A stretch of DNA of 64,000 bases from Brienomyrus brachyistius (GCF_023856365.1 NC_064537.1:8630324-8694323), one strand, 5' to 3'; counted from the stretch's first letter, positions 38,301 to 49,500 are shown. Notes: a model not told the origin generated them from the letters alone. Translations and numbers: made by a program.

Positions 38301-41300
38301 AGTTTATTTTGCTACTTGTTGAAATGTCCTGTATATTTTTGATAAACATATATTTATGTATATCATCATAAAATCTTAAATTTATTTTTAAAATGTTCAC
38401 ACTAATTAGTTCTTTTCATTTTCGCTGAAGTTCTACAGCCACAGGTGCAGAACATCGTTGCATCACAACAGGTGCAGCCAATGGCATTCCAGCATCAGGG
38501 AGTCCTGACTCCGGGTACTCCGACCATCCAGACTGTGACCTCAGCTCAGCCGGTGCTACACGCGGTACCACAGCACATACAGCAGCTCCCGGTCAGTCAG
38601 ACACGATCTTCTCTAAGGCTCAGCTGTAATTTCAAGTGTCAAAATTGTTGATGTTGATGTTGCTCTATAAAATGTTTCATAGCAAATTCCACGTGCCTGA
38701 ATCCAAACGCCAGAACCTCTAAATCAAGAAAGCAGAATGGAGTGTTTATATAAACTCCTTCGATGTGTTTTCTTCAGGTCCTGCTGCACCAGCCCCAAAT
38801 AATAAAGACAGACTCTCTTGTTCTCACAACTCTGAAATCTGACGCAACACAGGTTTTACCCACCATGCATAACCCACCTGGTATCACTGCACTGACTACC
38901 CCCATCCAGACCACCTCCCTGCAAGTTCCGGTGAGTCATTTAACGTGCCGATTTAGACCCAAAAGGGAGATGAGGCTTTGAAATGAGCTGTCATTCATTG
39001 TCTGGTTTAATGCCACGGGAACCAGTAAATCCAGTAAGAACGGAATCAAACGGTCTGTGGTTTGCAAGAGTGCAGTAGTTCCACCCCTTACAGATTGTGA
39101 CACCTCGCTCCACCCAGCACTACTAAGACCTGTGCATTACATTCTGTGTAAGAGCTGCAGCCTTGTCAGATTAATCACTTAGTCTGCTCACTTTATTAAT
39201 TTTTTTATACCTATTTTCTCATTGGTGACCTTTTCAGGCATTCAAAGATACAATAGTTTTATTGTCATTTGTACAATGAGAAATAATTGCTTGCCTGCTT
39301 CCCTGCAGACATAAACAACATATAACAATGAAGTACAACAAATGACAGAATCCTGAACAATAACATACAATGTACATGCAATATGCAATATATGTGTGAA
39401 TGGGGGCGTGTCCTGTGATACCCCAGCCTTGTGTCTGTGGCTTCTTTGTATAGGACAGGTGGATATAGAAAATGGATGGATGGATGAATGGATGCAGAAA
39501 CACATGAGTAGGACAAGATGCCGAGGTTTAAAGTGACAGTGATTAATAAGTAATGTTGGTGATTAGATAATATACTGGAGGGGTCTGGATGTTGGGGGTC
39601 TTTCATTGTACATCTTATCTAGTCTTGATCCTTTTCACCAGATCTAAATCTAATTGTTTTCTTAAATTTATATTTATATGTAACCATCGTGGGGCGGCAT
39701 GGTGGTGCAGTGGTTAACACTGTCACCTCATACCTCTGGGATCCGGGTTCAAGTCTCCGCCTGGGTTACATGCGTGTGGAGTTTGCATGTTCTCACCATG
39801 TCGTCGTGGGGTTTCCTCCGGGTACTCCGGTTTCCCGCCACAATCAAAAAAGATGTTGCGTTACCATATTGCCGTAGGTGTTCATGGTGTATGATTGTGC
39901 CCTACAATGGGTTGATGCCCCTGCCTTGTGCCCATAGCATCTAGGATAGGCTCCAGACCCCCCGCCACCCAGACTATGCTAAGCGGTTTCAGAAGATGGA
40001 TGGATTTAACCATCTTTTTCTCCTGTCATTCCTTTTGTCCATTTAGACCCTAATGAGTAGCAATATCCTAACCACTCTACCGGTAGTGGTGGGCGGCGGA
40101 GACAAACAGATGTCACCAGTGATGTGCCAGGGTGGGAGCATTGCCATGGCGACGCAAGACCAAGGATCTGGGCTGGGGGTGAGCCTAGGGTCAGGGGTCG
40201 TGATGGAGGGCGAGAGGAAGACCACGCACAACATCATTGAGAAGCGGTACCGCTCCTCAATTAACGACAAGATCATCGAGCTGAGAGACCTGGTTATGGG
40301 GAACGATGCCAAGGTGAGCAGGAAGAAGAATGCAAGGAGGGTGACGTTTATTGAGCAGGAGCTGAGCATCGCTAAACAGACAGAGATGGAGTGGGGTCGT
40401 AGCTTGAGGTTGGGCGCAGCATGACCCACGACTGTACATAGTTATTCACATCACAGTCCTGTTCCTCTCGCTGTCTAGATGCACAAGTCGGGGGTCTTGC
40501 GGAAGTCCATCGATTACATTAAGTACCTTCAGCAAGTCAACCGTAAATTACGCCAGGAAAATATGACCCTCAAGATGGCCAAGCAGAAAAGCAGTGAGTT
40601 GTTTTCTGTTTTTAACACTTAAATACAGCCAGGGGACGTATGTTCTTGTAGCAGGATAATACTTTGTTAATTTAATAACAGTTTAATGACTATTGATGTT
40701 ATTCAGGGTATCCAGGACGCTCCCACCCTCACTCTGGGCCATGTGAACCTTAGCACTGGGCCATGTGAACCTGAGCACTGGGCCATGTGAACCTTAGCAC
40801 TGGGCCATGTGAACCTGAGCACTGGGCCATGTGAACCTTAGCACTGGGCCATGTGAACCTGAGCACTGGGCCATGTGAACCTTAGCACTGGGCCATGTGA
40901 ACCTGAGCACTGGGCCATGTGAACCTGAGCACTGGGCCATGTGAACCTTAGCACTGGGCCATGTGAACCTTAGCACTGGGCCATGTGAACCTGAGCACTG
41001 GGCCATGTGAACCTGAGCACTGGGACATGTGAACCTGAGCACTGGGCCATGTGAACCTTAGCACTGGGCCATGTGAACCTGAGCATTTTGTACTGACTGT
41101 CCCCCTCTCTACTCCAGAGTCAATAAGCCGGGTTGAGAATGTGCTGATGAAGCCAGAAAGGGTAACAATGTCCCCACCTTTCTCTGACTCGGACTCAAAC
41201 TCCTCATGCCAGTTGTCCCCATACTGCGTTGACTCTGAGTCAGGGACTCCTCTGTCGGAGCACGATCTGGTGAGCATCGCATGACCCCCTTTGTGGTATT

Positions 41301-44300
41301 CCCTTCCACCCCCAATTCTGAGGCACGACACCTAAAATATAACCGAAGTGACCTTGTGTTTCGCCCCCAAGGTGAAAAATGAGCCAGACTCGCCGGCCTC
41401 GCTGGCAGTGTTGGACCGCTCTCGCCTTCTCCTCTGCTGCCTCACCCTCCTCTGCCTGTCCCTCAATCCCCTCCCCTCACTCCTCAGATTTGGGGAGCAG
41501 GGTGGGGTGAGCTGGCCCTCATTAGGAGATGGGCACGGATCCTCTAGGGTGGTACTGAGTCATCCCGATCAAAACCCGACCTTCAGTAAGCCCTCACGCT
41601 CTCCATCAGACGTTACACTTAGAAGGCAATACCACGGGGCGTCGGCATTGGCCGTTTGAGTGAACAGATTCATTGCTCATCTTCCTTCATATTCTTGGCC
41701 AAAATACACAGTAGGTCTAATTTGATCCTCTTTCACTGTGCAGTGGAATTCCTGCTGTCAAACACTGTGCGTGTGAGTCGTACCAATGTACTGCCTCGGC
41801 GATTCCATCTAACCCAACTAAGTAAAATAGAGCTTCATACACTTCCCTCTTACTTTGTAGCACCAGCTCAACAAGCAAACTTCCATCAATTCATCCATTC
41901 ACTCATCCATCCATCCATCCACCCATCCATATACTGCCCACCGAGTCCAGCATCGTAGGGCCATATGGAAGCCACCTCCAGCTGAATGTTCTCACATCTC
42001 CCCTTCTTACTGCGTCGATGGGAAATGGGTTTTCTGTACTGTGTAGTTTTGAAAGCCCTTTCTGATGTGACACTTGTGGCTTGAGGCGTGTGCCAGCATC
42101 TGTCTCTGCCTGTCCCTCACAGCTGGCTGGCTCTGGAAACTCCTGCCCTGGGTGTGCATGTGGCTGCTGAGTGGCGTGGGAGCCGTCTGGGGCTGCGTCA
42201 GGGTGCTGTACCTCTGGGAGCCGGTCACCCCCCTGCACTCGCCCAAGTCCTTCTGCTTCTGGAGGCACCGCAAACAGGCCGACCTGCACTTGTACAGGGT
42301 AGGTAACACGTCTCCACATTTGCATTATTTTCTTCCCTGCGTTTAGTGTGTAGGGCAGCAGGGGGAGCGATAGTTAAGGAGTTTTTGGCCAACAGGCTGC
42401 AGGTTGAAATTCTCTAAAAAGGAAGCCATCTTGTTTCAGAAGTGAAATGGTTTATTAATTCCTTCCCCCATATAATTTATAAATATGTTTAATTAAGACC
42501 GATGGAGTTGGAGGTCTTTGGATAAAAGCACATACTTAAAAACATGTAAAGATGGAGGATTTCATTGTGTATTACCACAATCTTCCTGACCTACTGGTCT
42601 TATCCTCCAGACATGTAGTAAACTCAGAGTAATGTGGCTTTGTCTCTCCTCTCCCAGGGCAACTACTCCTCCGCAGAAGCCAGCTTACAGACCTGCCTGT
42701 CTCTCCTGTCCAGGACCCTTCCAACTAACCATCTTGACTTGACCTGTTCGCTCTGCTGGAATGTGATTCGCTACTGCCTGTTCTGGCCGCCCCCCTTACG
42801 TCAACTGGTTCTCTGGATTGGAGGGGACCGTGAGTGGGAGGAGTCTCAGACCAGCTTCAGGGACGCAGCTCTGGTGTATCACAGTCTCAGCCAGCTTCAG
42901 CTCACAGGTATGTTCATTTGAATAGTCCAGTTTGTTGTGATTGAGAGGTTTGAAATGACACGTATATGTTATATATTTAGACTTTGAAGCACTTTTCAGC
43001 TCCAGGTGCAATGTGTGCAGGATTGTCAGCTGTCATGCGTCTGGTATGACGCTTTCAGACTTCCAAGAAATCTCGCTGCAAATATATATTATTCCATTAT
43101 AAACCTAGCATTAGCTACATAAAAAGCACTGGGGTAGTTTGCAAACCATACAAACTATTTACAAGATAATAAAACAATATAAATAAATAAAAATTAAAAA
43201 AATCTCACACCAGCCAGCTGCCCACAGTTGGCAATCCTGTACAACAGAAATCCCCCCTTGTAGGCTTGAACTTACGACCATTGTTGTATAAAAATCATGA
43301 ATAAGTTGGCTTCTCAATACCCCTTAAGAGTAGTAAATCGGACAGGTAAACCCTTGCTCTCTTTCTGTGAGTGTCTTTCTCCCTCTTTCTGAAAGGAATC
43401 CCGCCTTCCCACCCCCCACGTGATCTCTGTCTCTCTCTCCCTCCCTCCCCCTCTGGGCAGGCATGCTGCCCCAGCACGGTGCCTTGTGGGGACTCTGCCT
43501 GTCCCTCAACGCTGTGAATCTGAGTGAAGGTGCCCAGGGGAAGGTGTCTCCGGGCCAACAGGCAGAAATCTACGTCAACGCGGCCATCGCCCTCAAGGCC
43601 ACACTGGGGCGCCGCTGCTCCTTTCTGCCTGTGAGCCCCTTCCTGTTTCATCACTTCCTGTCACTCGTTCTTCTTCTCTCCTTATACATTAAACCCATTG
43701 CCATGACAGTTGTGCTGACGTTAACGTCTAAGACCTGGCTGTGAGGTACTTTCATTGTACCTACAATATTGTAACAGTGGATTAAAGGATCAGTTAAATA
43801 TAGACACAGTGAATCATGATGCTGTGTTTTGTACTTTATATTTACTTAAGTTCTCAAGTATCATCATGATTTAACCCTAAAATAATTCTAAAATCCATCC
43901 ATCCCCAACCGGCTTGTTCACATTAAAGGAGAGGCATAGTTAGGTTTCACTGTTCTGTCTGTTTGATGTTCTCCCTCCGGGTCTTAGGCTTATATGCTGA
44001 GCCGTGCACAGAACACGGCCTGTCAGTCAGACTCCAGGCCCCACCCCGATTGGCTGCACTGGCTCTTCACGCCATTGGGAAGACAGTTCTTCCTGAGCTG
44101 TGATTGGTCCGTCAGCTCCAGCAGCCTGGAGGACATGTATACTTCTGAGAGAGGCCCAGGTGATTATAATCTGAGGACCGCTCTCTTGAAGGCCCGGCTG
44201 GAATCTCACCGCACCAGAATAACAGCAGTGGCTCCATAGCAATTTACTGGTAAAGATAACAAAGCCCATTGAAGAGCAAATTTCCAAAACTCCATAAGAT

Positions 44301-47300
44301 CCGTGGATGGGATGAACTATTTCTGTGGTTTTAGTAAATTCTGGAGGTTGGATTAAATTTGTTTGCTGGATTACATGACAACTGAGTGAGTTTTGGTTCC
44401 CGATACTGTAACATGAAGAGGAAGCCTGACTTTAGGTCAAACACAACAAAAAATAGCTTGTGTGAGTTTTGGAAATTTGCTCTTCAATTTCTTTATAGTA
44501 AAAACTGGTGCTAGTTATTGTGAACTATTTAGCTTCTTAGCAGAGCCCACACACATCATAATGCGACACATTTACTCATTTGCACGGCAAGACTTTTGTC
44601 TGAAGTTAAGTTACATATCTGTAACTTATAGGTCTAATTTGTTTCCGGCTGATTCTGGTCAGTCACCTGACCTGTTCCCATCTGGCCTGTGGTTAGAGCT
44701 ACGCTAACACTTAGCGCGTCTCCCATTCGTCACCCTCAGCGGACTCCATTTCCCAGCTGCACCGGTGTTTCTGTCAGAAGCTTCTGGAGCGAGCTGTGTG
44801 GGCGCTCATCCAGCCCCGCCCCCAAATGGCCGTGCAGGAGAATGACAGCGGGTAAGGTGGCAGAGTTAGACTGCCTGGCGCCTTGTTGCCACGTGTCCCG
44901 CATTCAACCTTCCCACCATGACCGTCTGTTTTTAAGGGAGACCTTCAATGCCTTGGAGCATCTTCAGCTGCTGGACAGCTGCACAGAGGAGACGCGCACA
45001 TCCTCTCCAGCCGTCTCCTTCTCACCCGCAGGTACACAAGTTAATAGGCTGCCGGCATCCCTCTTAACGAGAATGAATGTATTGTTTGTGTTTTTGTCGT
45101 GAAATGTCTGTACATACGTCTTCTGATACTGACATCTTAAATTGCCTTTTATTCGGCACTTATTACACCACCACAGGTTTTTACCTCTTGTCCTTTTATT
45201 ACATAAACTGTAGATTTTTTTATTCTCGTTAAGCATTTGAAAAGTTCAGCGAACAACTATAAATGAAAATGTAATTCAAATAAAACAAGTTACCTTTATA
45301 ACATGGACAGAGTATGTAACAGTGCATGTCTGACATCCTATTAACTGGTTGTGTGGTGATGGCAGAGTCAAATTCTAGGCTGTCCTTTAACTTTAAATGC
45401 ACTTGTTAACTTTGCAGTATTTAATGTCAGGGCAGTATTTAATGTCCCTTGCAGAAAGGATGCCTCGAATTTTAACTGCTATTATAACTTTTGCTAATAA
45501 AGGTACTCAAATGGTGAGCATACTAGAAGTTTATTTGTTAGCAAAGAATATTGGGTGCGTTTTTAGTAAATGTTGTAACTGTAAAAAGTGAGTAACATGC
45601 AAATGTAGAAAATCTCAATGTGCAAAAAAAGCTTTGACTGATAGTGTACATTTTGTCAAACCATGAAGTCATGCTTTGGTTCACCTGACTACATAGTTTA
45701 TATAGATCTACTTGTTTCCCTGCTTAATTCAGTTGCAGACCCTGTGTGCAGGTGGTGGGTGGCTGTGCTGAAGGCGGCTTCCCATTGGCTGCAGGGTGAC
45801 GATGTGGCCGCGAGCATGTCCCTAGCAGGTGCCGAGCGCATGCCCAGAGTGCTGCACGAGCTCAGGTGGGTTTCGGGTGCTGCCTGGACCTGCCGTTGCC
45901 CTGGCGATTTCCTTGAGCGCTGTGTGATCTTGCTCTTGTCCGTTGCAGCCATCCTTTACCCAAAGCCGTACTGCAGATGTGTAAGGCTGCACGGCTGAGC
46001 CTGACCGTGCCGAGGGGCAAGGGGGCCCTGGCGTGCCTGTCCCACTGTGATCAGGCCGGTGGGCATCTCTGGGCCGGCAGTTCCGTGTCTCTGATTCACA
46101 CTGGCGACAGGCTCAGTAAGGTACCCATCATGCCTTGCTGCTGAAGCACCCTGGTCACATGATAACTGGGACATTCCCTCTCTAAGGTGCATCTTTGGGT
46201 ACAGGGGTGAATTTTGGAGTTTCCAGGTGCCATGTTGACAGGGGGCAGTTACAGATAACGTGCACCTACACATTTATTTAAATGCTGAAAGTGCTTGCTG
46301 AAAGGGGGAGTGCATGCATGTGGTTTTGGCAGTGGGGGTGGCTGTGGTGCATTGTGGTTGCATTGCATGATTCTTGCGGCCCCAATGCAATGTATCTGCA
46401 GTGCAACACAGAGACCTCTCAAATGTCATTCTGAACTGCAGAGCTCCCCCTGCTGCCCCGGCTGACCCAAAGCACTGTGTGTGGCCGTTTGTCATGCTCC
46501 TTCTAGTTCCTGTCACAAAGGCCGCTTTGTATCTTTGGAAGGGGGTGGAGCTCCTGGTGTGTGACTTCCTGCTCACCCTGAGGACCATGGTGTGGCAGCG
46601 TGGCTGTGTTCCTGGTGGCGATCCAGACCCTGTTTCCTCCTACCAGCTTGCTGGCTTCCAGAGGGACCTCAGCTCAATGCGCCGACTGGGCCAGAGCTGC
46701 AAACAGGCACAGGGCAAGGTACTACCAGCCAGCAGGCACTGAACACGTCAGCCGCGTTCCTATCCAGCATGACGTTGTGCAAATACAAATACACCTGATA
46801 GTAGTCACTAAAGCTGGCGAATTATGCGAGCACGAATGCTTAGATAAGCTTTTTTTTTAATGAAGGTTGAAACCTTGCTCAGGGCAGCTTGCTATTAATT
46901 TGTCGTTTGATTCTTCTTTTCCGCAGCTGTTTCTGCACGAGACGACGGTGCGGCTGATGGCGGGGGCCAGTCCCATGCGCACTCACCGGCTACTGGACCA
47001 CACCCTGAGGCGGGCTGCTCCCTCCTGCAGCTGCGGTGCAGGTCACCAACCGGAAACTCGCACGTGGGTCCATGTCACATGGGCCCATGAGTGGTTAAAA
47101 TCACACGATGAACATGGTCTGCTTAACTGGCATCACCCAGATCTTCAATACACCATGTCATGAAAGCAACTAGTAAATGAGCAGGAGCAGATCAGGGCAG
47201 GAGAAATAGTAAATTAGAAAAAACTACTAATACACTAACAGGCTACTGAGGCTAATGTTATTCAAATCAACGGTCCTCAAGGGTGGAGCCCTGCTGATTT

Positions 47301-48067
47301 CCCAGCCTTCCTTTACCCGTGAGCCAGTGAAGGAGTGAAGCCTCTGGCCAATCAGAATCAGTAATTATTGAACTAACTGCCTGGGAGAACTGAAAACAAG
47401 GCCCGGATTTGGAATGCTGGGCACAACGTGAAGAGCCCTGGTACACATTAACAACAGCTTTCACTGAAAGACTGGCACGATCATAATACTGATGCTGGTT
47501 GGTCACTAACACACACACACGCACACAGGTGTAATCAAAATTAATTCCTATGGGGAAAACTCATAGATCATTGATCCCAAAAGTGATATCCATAAGTAAA
47601 CAAAGAAAATACAGGACTTTTGGCATTTTTTGTTTTTTGGCTGCATTCACAGATCTTTGTGAGGACATTTGGTCCACACAATGTAATATAAACCTAGTCC
47701 ACACACACTGCAGATGTATGCAGTATGTAAGCTGAGTTTTGTTGAACTGGTCTCTGCTGATATAGATGCTTGCAACTCGCCGTTCCTGCCTCCCTCTGAT
47801 TGGTTCTTTGCAGCTGTCTCCGCCCCCTTAATCCTGCGTTTCTAACTCCCCACAGAGGGTGCCCTGGGTGAGCAGGAGAGGGCCCGTGCCATCCTACTGG
47901 CCTGCAGCCACCTACCTGTGCCACTGCTGCCCCCTCCAGGGCAGGGAGCGCGGCTCCTGGCGGAGGCCAAGCGCACATTGGAGCGCACGGGGGACCGGCG
48001 CTCCCTGCGCGACTGCCAGCGGGTGCTGCTGCGGCTGGGGGGGGGCACCGCCATGGCCGCCTCTTGA
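32353..48067 (+). CDS. srebf2: Sterol regulatory element-binding protein 2
   Basis: ER-membrane bHLH-zip transcription factor, released by Golgi cleavage when sterols are low, driving cholesterol synthesis and uptake genes. Nineteen exons join in phase: 32353-32443, 37111-37593, 38431-38591, 38778-38930, 40047-40313, 40479-40593, 41118-41269, 41372-41585, 42123-42298, 42658-42907, 43461-43630, 43988-44159, 44740-44851, 44937-45031, 45733-45865, 45949-46115, 46507-46718, 46927-47035, 47856-48067; 1,147 aa (human 1,141). Order: acidic activation region 1-45 (SLGDIDEMLQF); Gln/Pro-rich 60-300; bHLH-zip about 352-423 with the SREBP-specific tyrosine Y364 in [15 protein letters not shown] 475-480; DRSR 489-492 and site-2 region LLLC 493-496; helix 1 to about 512; luminal loop with site-1 motif RVVL 533-536; helix 2 about 548-570; SCAP-binding C-terminal domain, ending [24 protein letters not shown] and the C-terminus indicate SREBF2 rather than SREBF1. 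Intron 16 hosts miR-33. Confidence 0.97.
33400..33600 (+). mobile_element. Old SINE relic in srebf2 intron 1
   Basis: Diverged segment with the fish SINE core order: 'gggtttggatccgactgc' (B-box region), 'gtctccatgttctcatgatg', 'cagatttcctcctacaattc', 'gcaggttaattcagg'. No intact ends. The rest of intron 1 up to 35600 shows no feature I can support. Confidence 0.5.
35620..36095 (+). mobile_element. tRNA-derived SINE, copy 1, plus a second SINE tail
   Basis: A nearly full-length copy at 35620-35960 begins GGGGCGGCATGGTGGTGCAG. It has A-box (TGGTGCAGTGGTTAGCAC) and B-box (GGTTCGAGTC) pol III promoter elements, then the conserved core (GTTTGCATGTTCTCCCCATG, GGTTTCCTCCGG) and an ATGGATG tail. It is followed directly by the 3' half of another element (35961-36095) ending in GATGGATGGATG. 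Located in srebf2 intron 1. Fish V-SINE-like; exact family not determined. Confidence 0.85.
36661..37014 (+). mobile_element. tRNA-derived SINE, copy 2, with target-site duplication
   Basis: Full-length copy close in sequence to copy 1, with the same A- and B-boxes and core, ending GGAAAATGGATGGATA. It is flanked by a near-perfect 12-bp duplication, AACGGTTAGGGG at 36651-36662 and AACAGTTAGGGG at 37015-37026, showing insertion by LINE-type retrotransposition. It ends about 85 bp before srebf2 exon 2. Confidence 0.9.
37640..37880 (+). repeat. SINE/LINE tail fragment in srebf2 intron 2
   Basis: Contains 'catccatccgtttgccctag', 'accctggacaggatgccagc' and a terminal ATGGATGGATGG run at about 37867-37879. 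These are the 3' halves of typical fish short interspersed elements. The remainder of intron 2 (to 38430) shows nothing else. Confidence 0.5.
39240..39500. repeat. Interspersed repeat cluster in srebf2 intron 4
   Basis: Starts with 'aatagttttattgtcatttg' and 'tacaatgagaaataattgct', a widespread fish retroelement terminus, and ends with an ATGGATGGATGAATGGATG tail at 39473-39491. Fragments of at least two elements. Confidence 0.55.
39691..40006 (+). mobile_element. tRNA-derived SINE, copy 3, just before srebf2 exon 5
   Basis: Same family as copies 1 and 2 (GGGGCGGCATGGTGGTGCAG start, GGATCCGGGTTCAAGTC B-box, ATGGATGG tail) but with internal deletions. It is flanked by an 8-bp duplication, TAACCATC at 39681-39688 and 40007-40014. 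Its 3' end lies only about 40 bp upstream of the exon 5 acceptor at 40046, so it sits next to the branch-point region of an exon that encodes part of the DNA-binding domain. Confidence 0.88.
40734..41085. repeat. 22-bp minisatellite in srebf2 intron 6
   Basis: Sixteen tandem copies of a 22-bp unit (CTGGGCCATGTGAACC followed by TTAGCA or TGAGCA). Copies carrying TTAGCA and TGAGCA are interleaved, partly alternating. The array fills most of the 524-bp intron and ends about 30 bp before exon 7. A single CTGGGACATG variant lies at about 41021. Confidence 0.97.
41883..41935. repeat. (CATC)n tract in srebf2 intron 8
   Basis: Imperfect CATC/CATCCATT repeat ('catccatccatccatccacc'). It could be the remnant tail of a reverse-oriented SINE. 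The rest of intron 8 is unremarkable. Confidence 0.8.
45140..45653 (-). mobile_element. Tc1/mariner-type MITE, copy 1 (srebf2 intron 14)
   Basis: Reverse-oriented relative of the element at 51844-52353. Shared blocks in inverted order include 'aaataaaacaagtt', 'aacatggacagagta', 'gatggcagagtcaaattcta', 'aaaggatgcctcgaatttta' and 'gctaataaaggtactcaaat'. The right end TTTGACTGATAGTGTA matches the terminal TGACTGGTAGTGTA of the other copy. The left end is degraded. Confidence 0.75.
46342..46411 (+). ncRNA. mir33: microRNA miR-33 precursor in srebf2 intron 16
   Basis: A 70-nt hairpin in intron 16, the position of MIR33A in mammals. The mature 5p strand lies at 46347-46367 (starts GTGCATTGTGGTTGC) and the 3p strand at 46388-46409 (starts CAATGTATCTGC). 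The arms pair almost continuously from CTGTG/CACAG at the base to a short loop around 46368-46387. The 5p seed (TGCATTG) is intact. Relative to the human miR-33a sequence as I know it, position 10 of the 5p strand is G instead of A. miR-33 is processed from the host transcript and represses ABCA1 and other sterol-export and fatty-acid oxidation genes, complementing SREBP-2 action. The 5p strand differs from miR-33b in its centre, so this is the 33a type, as expected in SREBF2. Confidence 0.95.
47508..47712 (-). repeat. (GT)n-bounded interspersed repeat, copy 3 (srebf2 intron 18)
   Basis: Degraded reverse copy: an AC run at 47508-47528, then 'ggtgtaatcaaaattaattc', 'cctatggggaaaactcat', 'cagatctttgtgagg', 'catttggtccacacaatgta' and a final short CA run. 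The reverse complement matches the outer blocks of copies 1 and 2, with the middle lost. Confidence 0.65.
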
Positions 48068-49500
48068 CTTCTGCTTCAGAAGAACTTCCTCCTTCATGAC
48101 ACTGCAGGAAGTGTTGCACTCACGACACCATCAAACTCACTGTGCATATAGGCTTGTGAACACCCAAAGGACGGGTGGTGGTGGTGGTGGTAAACGGGTG
48201 GGGGGGGCACGGGGGAATGAGTAAAAATCATTGGGAGGTCAGAAGACTTCCATCGCCCTCCCAGTGGTCTCTGGGAGGCTCTCAGTTGCCCAGGCTTCCC
48301 CCCCCAAACACAGCTCAGATTCCTGCTCACAGTCCCAACTGATCATTCAAGTGTGACAAAGCAGTTTGTCCATTCTGGTCTGCAGCCACAGAAATTCAGC
48401 TCAACGAAATTTAATTCGGAGTAAAAAACTTCAGCTCAAAATTACTGCACTAAGCTGTCCGAGTCATTGCATTAACACATATCAAAGACATGGCATAACA
48501 GCCATGGATACTGAAGGCAGATTTATAAAGTTGGTAAGTTTAATTATATATGAAAATGCAGGAAAGTATTACAGGGGAAGAGAATGGATCACATCTGCAC
48601 ATGTCTGCCTGGATAATGTTCTGTAACCTTCTATGAATTACGGGTCTGCTGACCAAACCAAATGCACTTGAATGTCTCCATTTTGGTGTTGACCTTAGAC
48701 ACCCTCATTTAAATGATCATTTAAGGCCCGACAGTGTTTCAATCAAATGAGAAGGATGTTCTAAAAAATTAGGTGACAGTTGGAGCTTCGTGCAATGTGT
48801 AGTCTTCCTTTTTGTATCATTAAAGCAGATGTACCAGGCTGTATAGTTGTAGCAGAATATCATGGGGGGTTTTGCAGTTGTCATGTCCTTTTCTGTTTGA
48901 TTTCTTGAATAGCTGAATTTGAAATTAGAATTAAGCACTTGGATTTGATACAAAGTGTAAAAGTACTTTTTTTATTATCCAATATATTTTGATTTTGGAA
49001 AGAGACGAAACGTTAGCTTTTCTGTGATTTTTAAAGACAAACGCTATACTTTTGTAAGCTGAGTGTAACCCACCTGCCAATCAGCAGTTTACTGGAGACA
49101 ACATTATTTTGGTTTAGTGTTTGTGGCGGAGCACTGACACCTACAGGCAGAACTGCCACAGTGCAGTTGTGCTTCTTAAACCTGCCTCTGGTGGGCGCTG
49201 GCCTGTGCAGGGTTTGCAGCTCTTTTGTATATACAAGGTATGAGCAATAACAGCATGAAGAGCAGCACCTAAATGTCATATATTGGCATAATAATTACAA
49301 CACATGCTTCAGTGCTCAGACACACTGAAAAACCAGGCAGTCACTGTAGCCACTAGGGGCAGGGTTGAGAATTACAGGGCTATAGAATCACAGGGCTCTG
49401 TTTTCAGTTTCCCTGTCTGTATGTAATTGTTTTGTGTCTGTCTTTTATTCTGATGTTATTATTTAAATTGTTTTTAAATAAAAACGGAAAAACTGGGTGA
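48068..49500 (+). promoter_or_regulatory. srebf2: srebf2 3' UTR and poly(A) signal
   Basis: About 1.4 kb without coding potential after the stop codon. It ends in an AATAAA hexamer at 49477-49482 embedded in TTTTTAAATAAAAACGG, the most likely polyadenylation signal. A (GGT)n tract and a G run lie at 48175-48210. Confidence 0.7.

Noticed and set aside
40794..41331. Repetitive minus-strand frames ([13 protein letters not shown] type)
   Set aside because: Antisense of the 22-bp minisatellite and of srebf2 exon 7.
46115..46120. Alternative srebf2 exon 16 donor at 46121 (GTACCC)
   Set aside because: It would put exon 17 out of frame with its conserved residues. The GTAAGG donor after 46115 joins exon 17 in phase.
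32353..48067. Assignment as SREBF1
   Set aside because: The [15 protein letters not shown] block, the C-terminal GGGTAMAAS and the 33a-type microRNA in intron 16 all indicate SREBF2.
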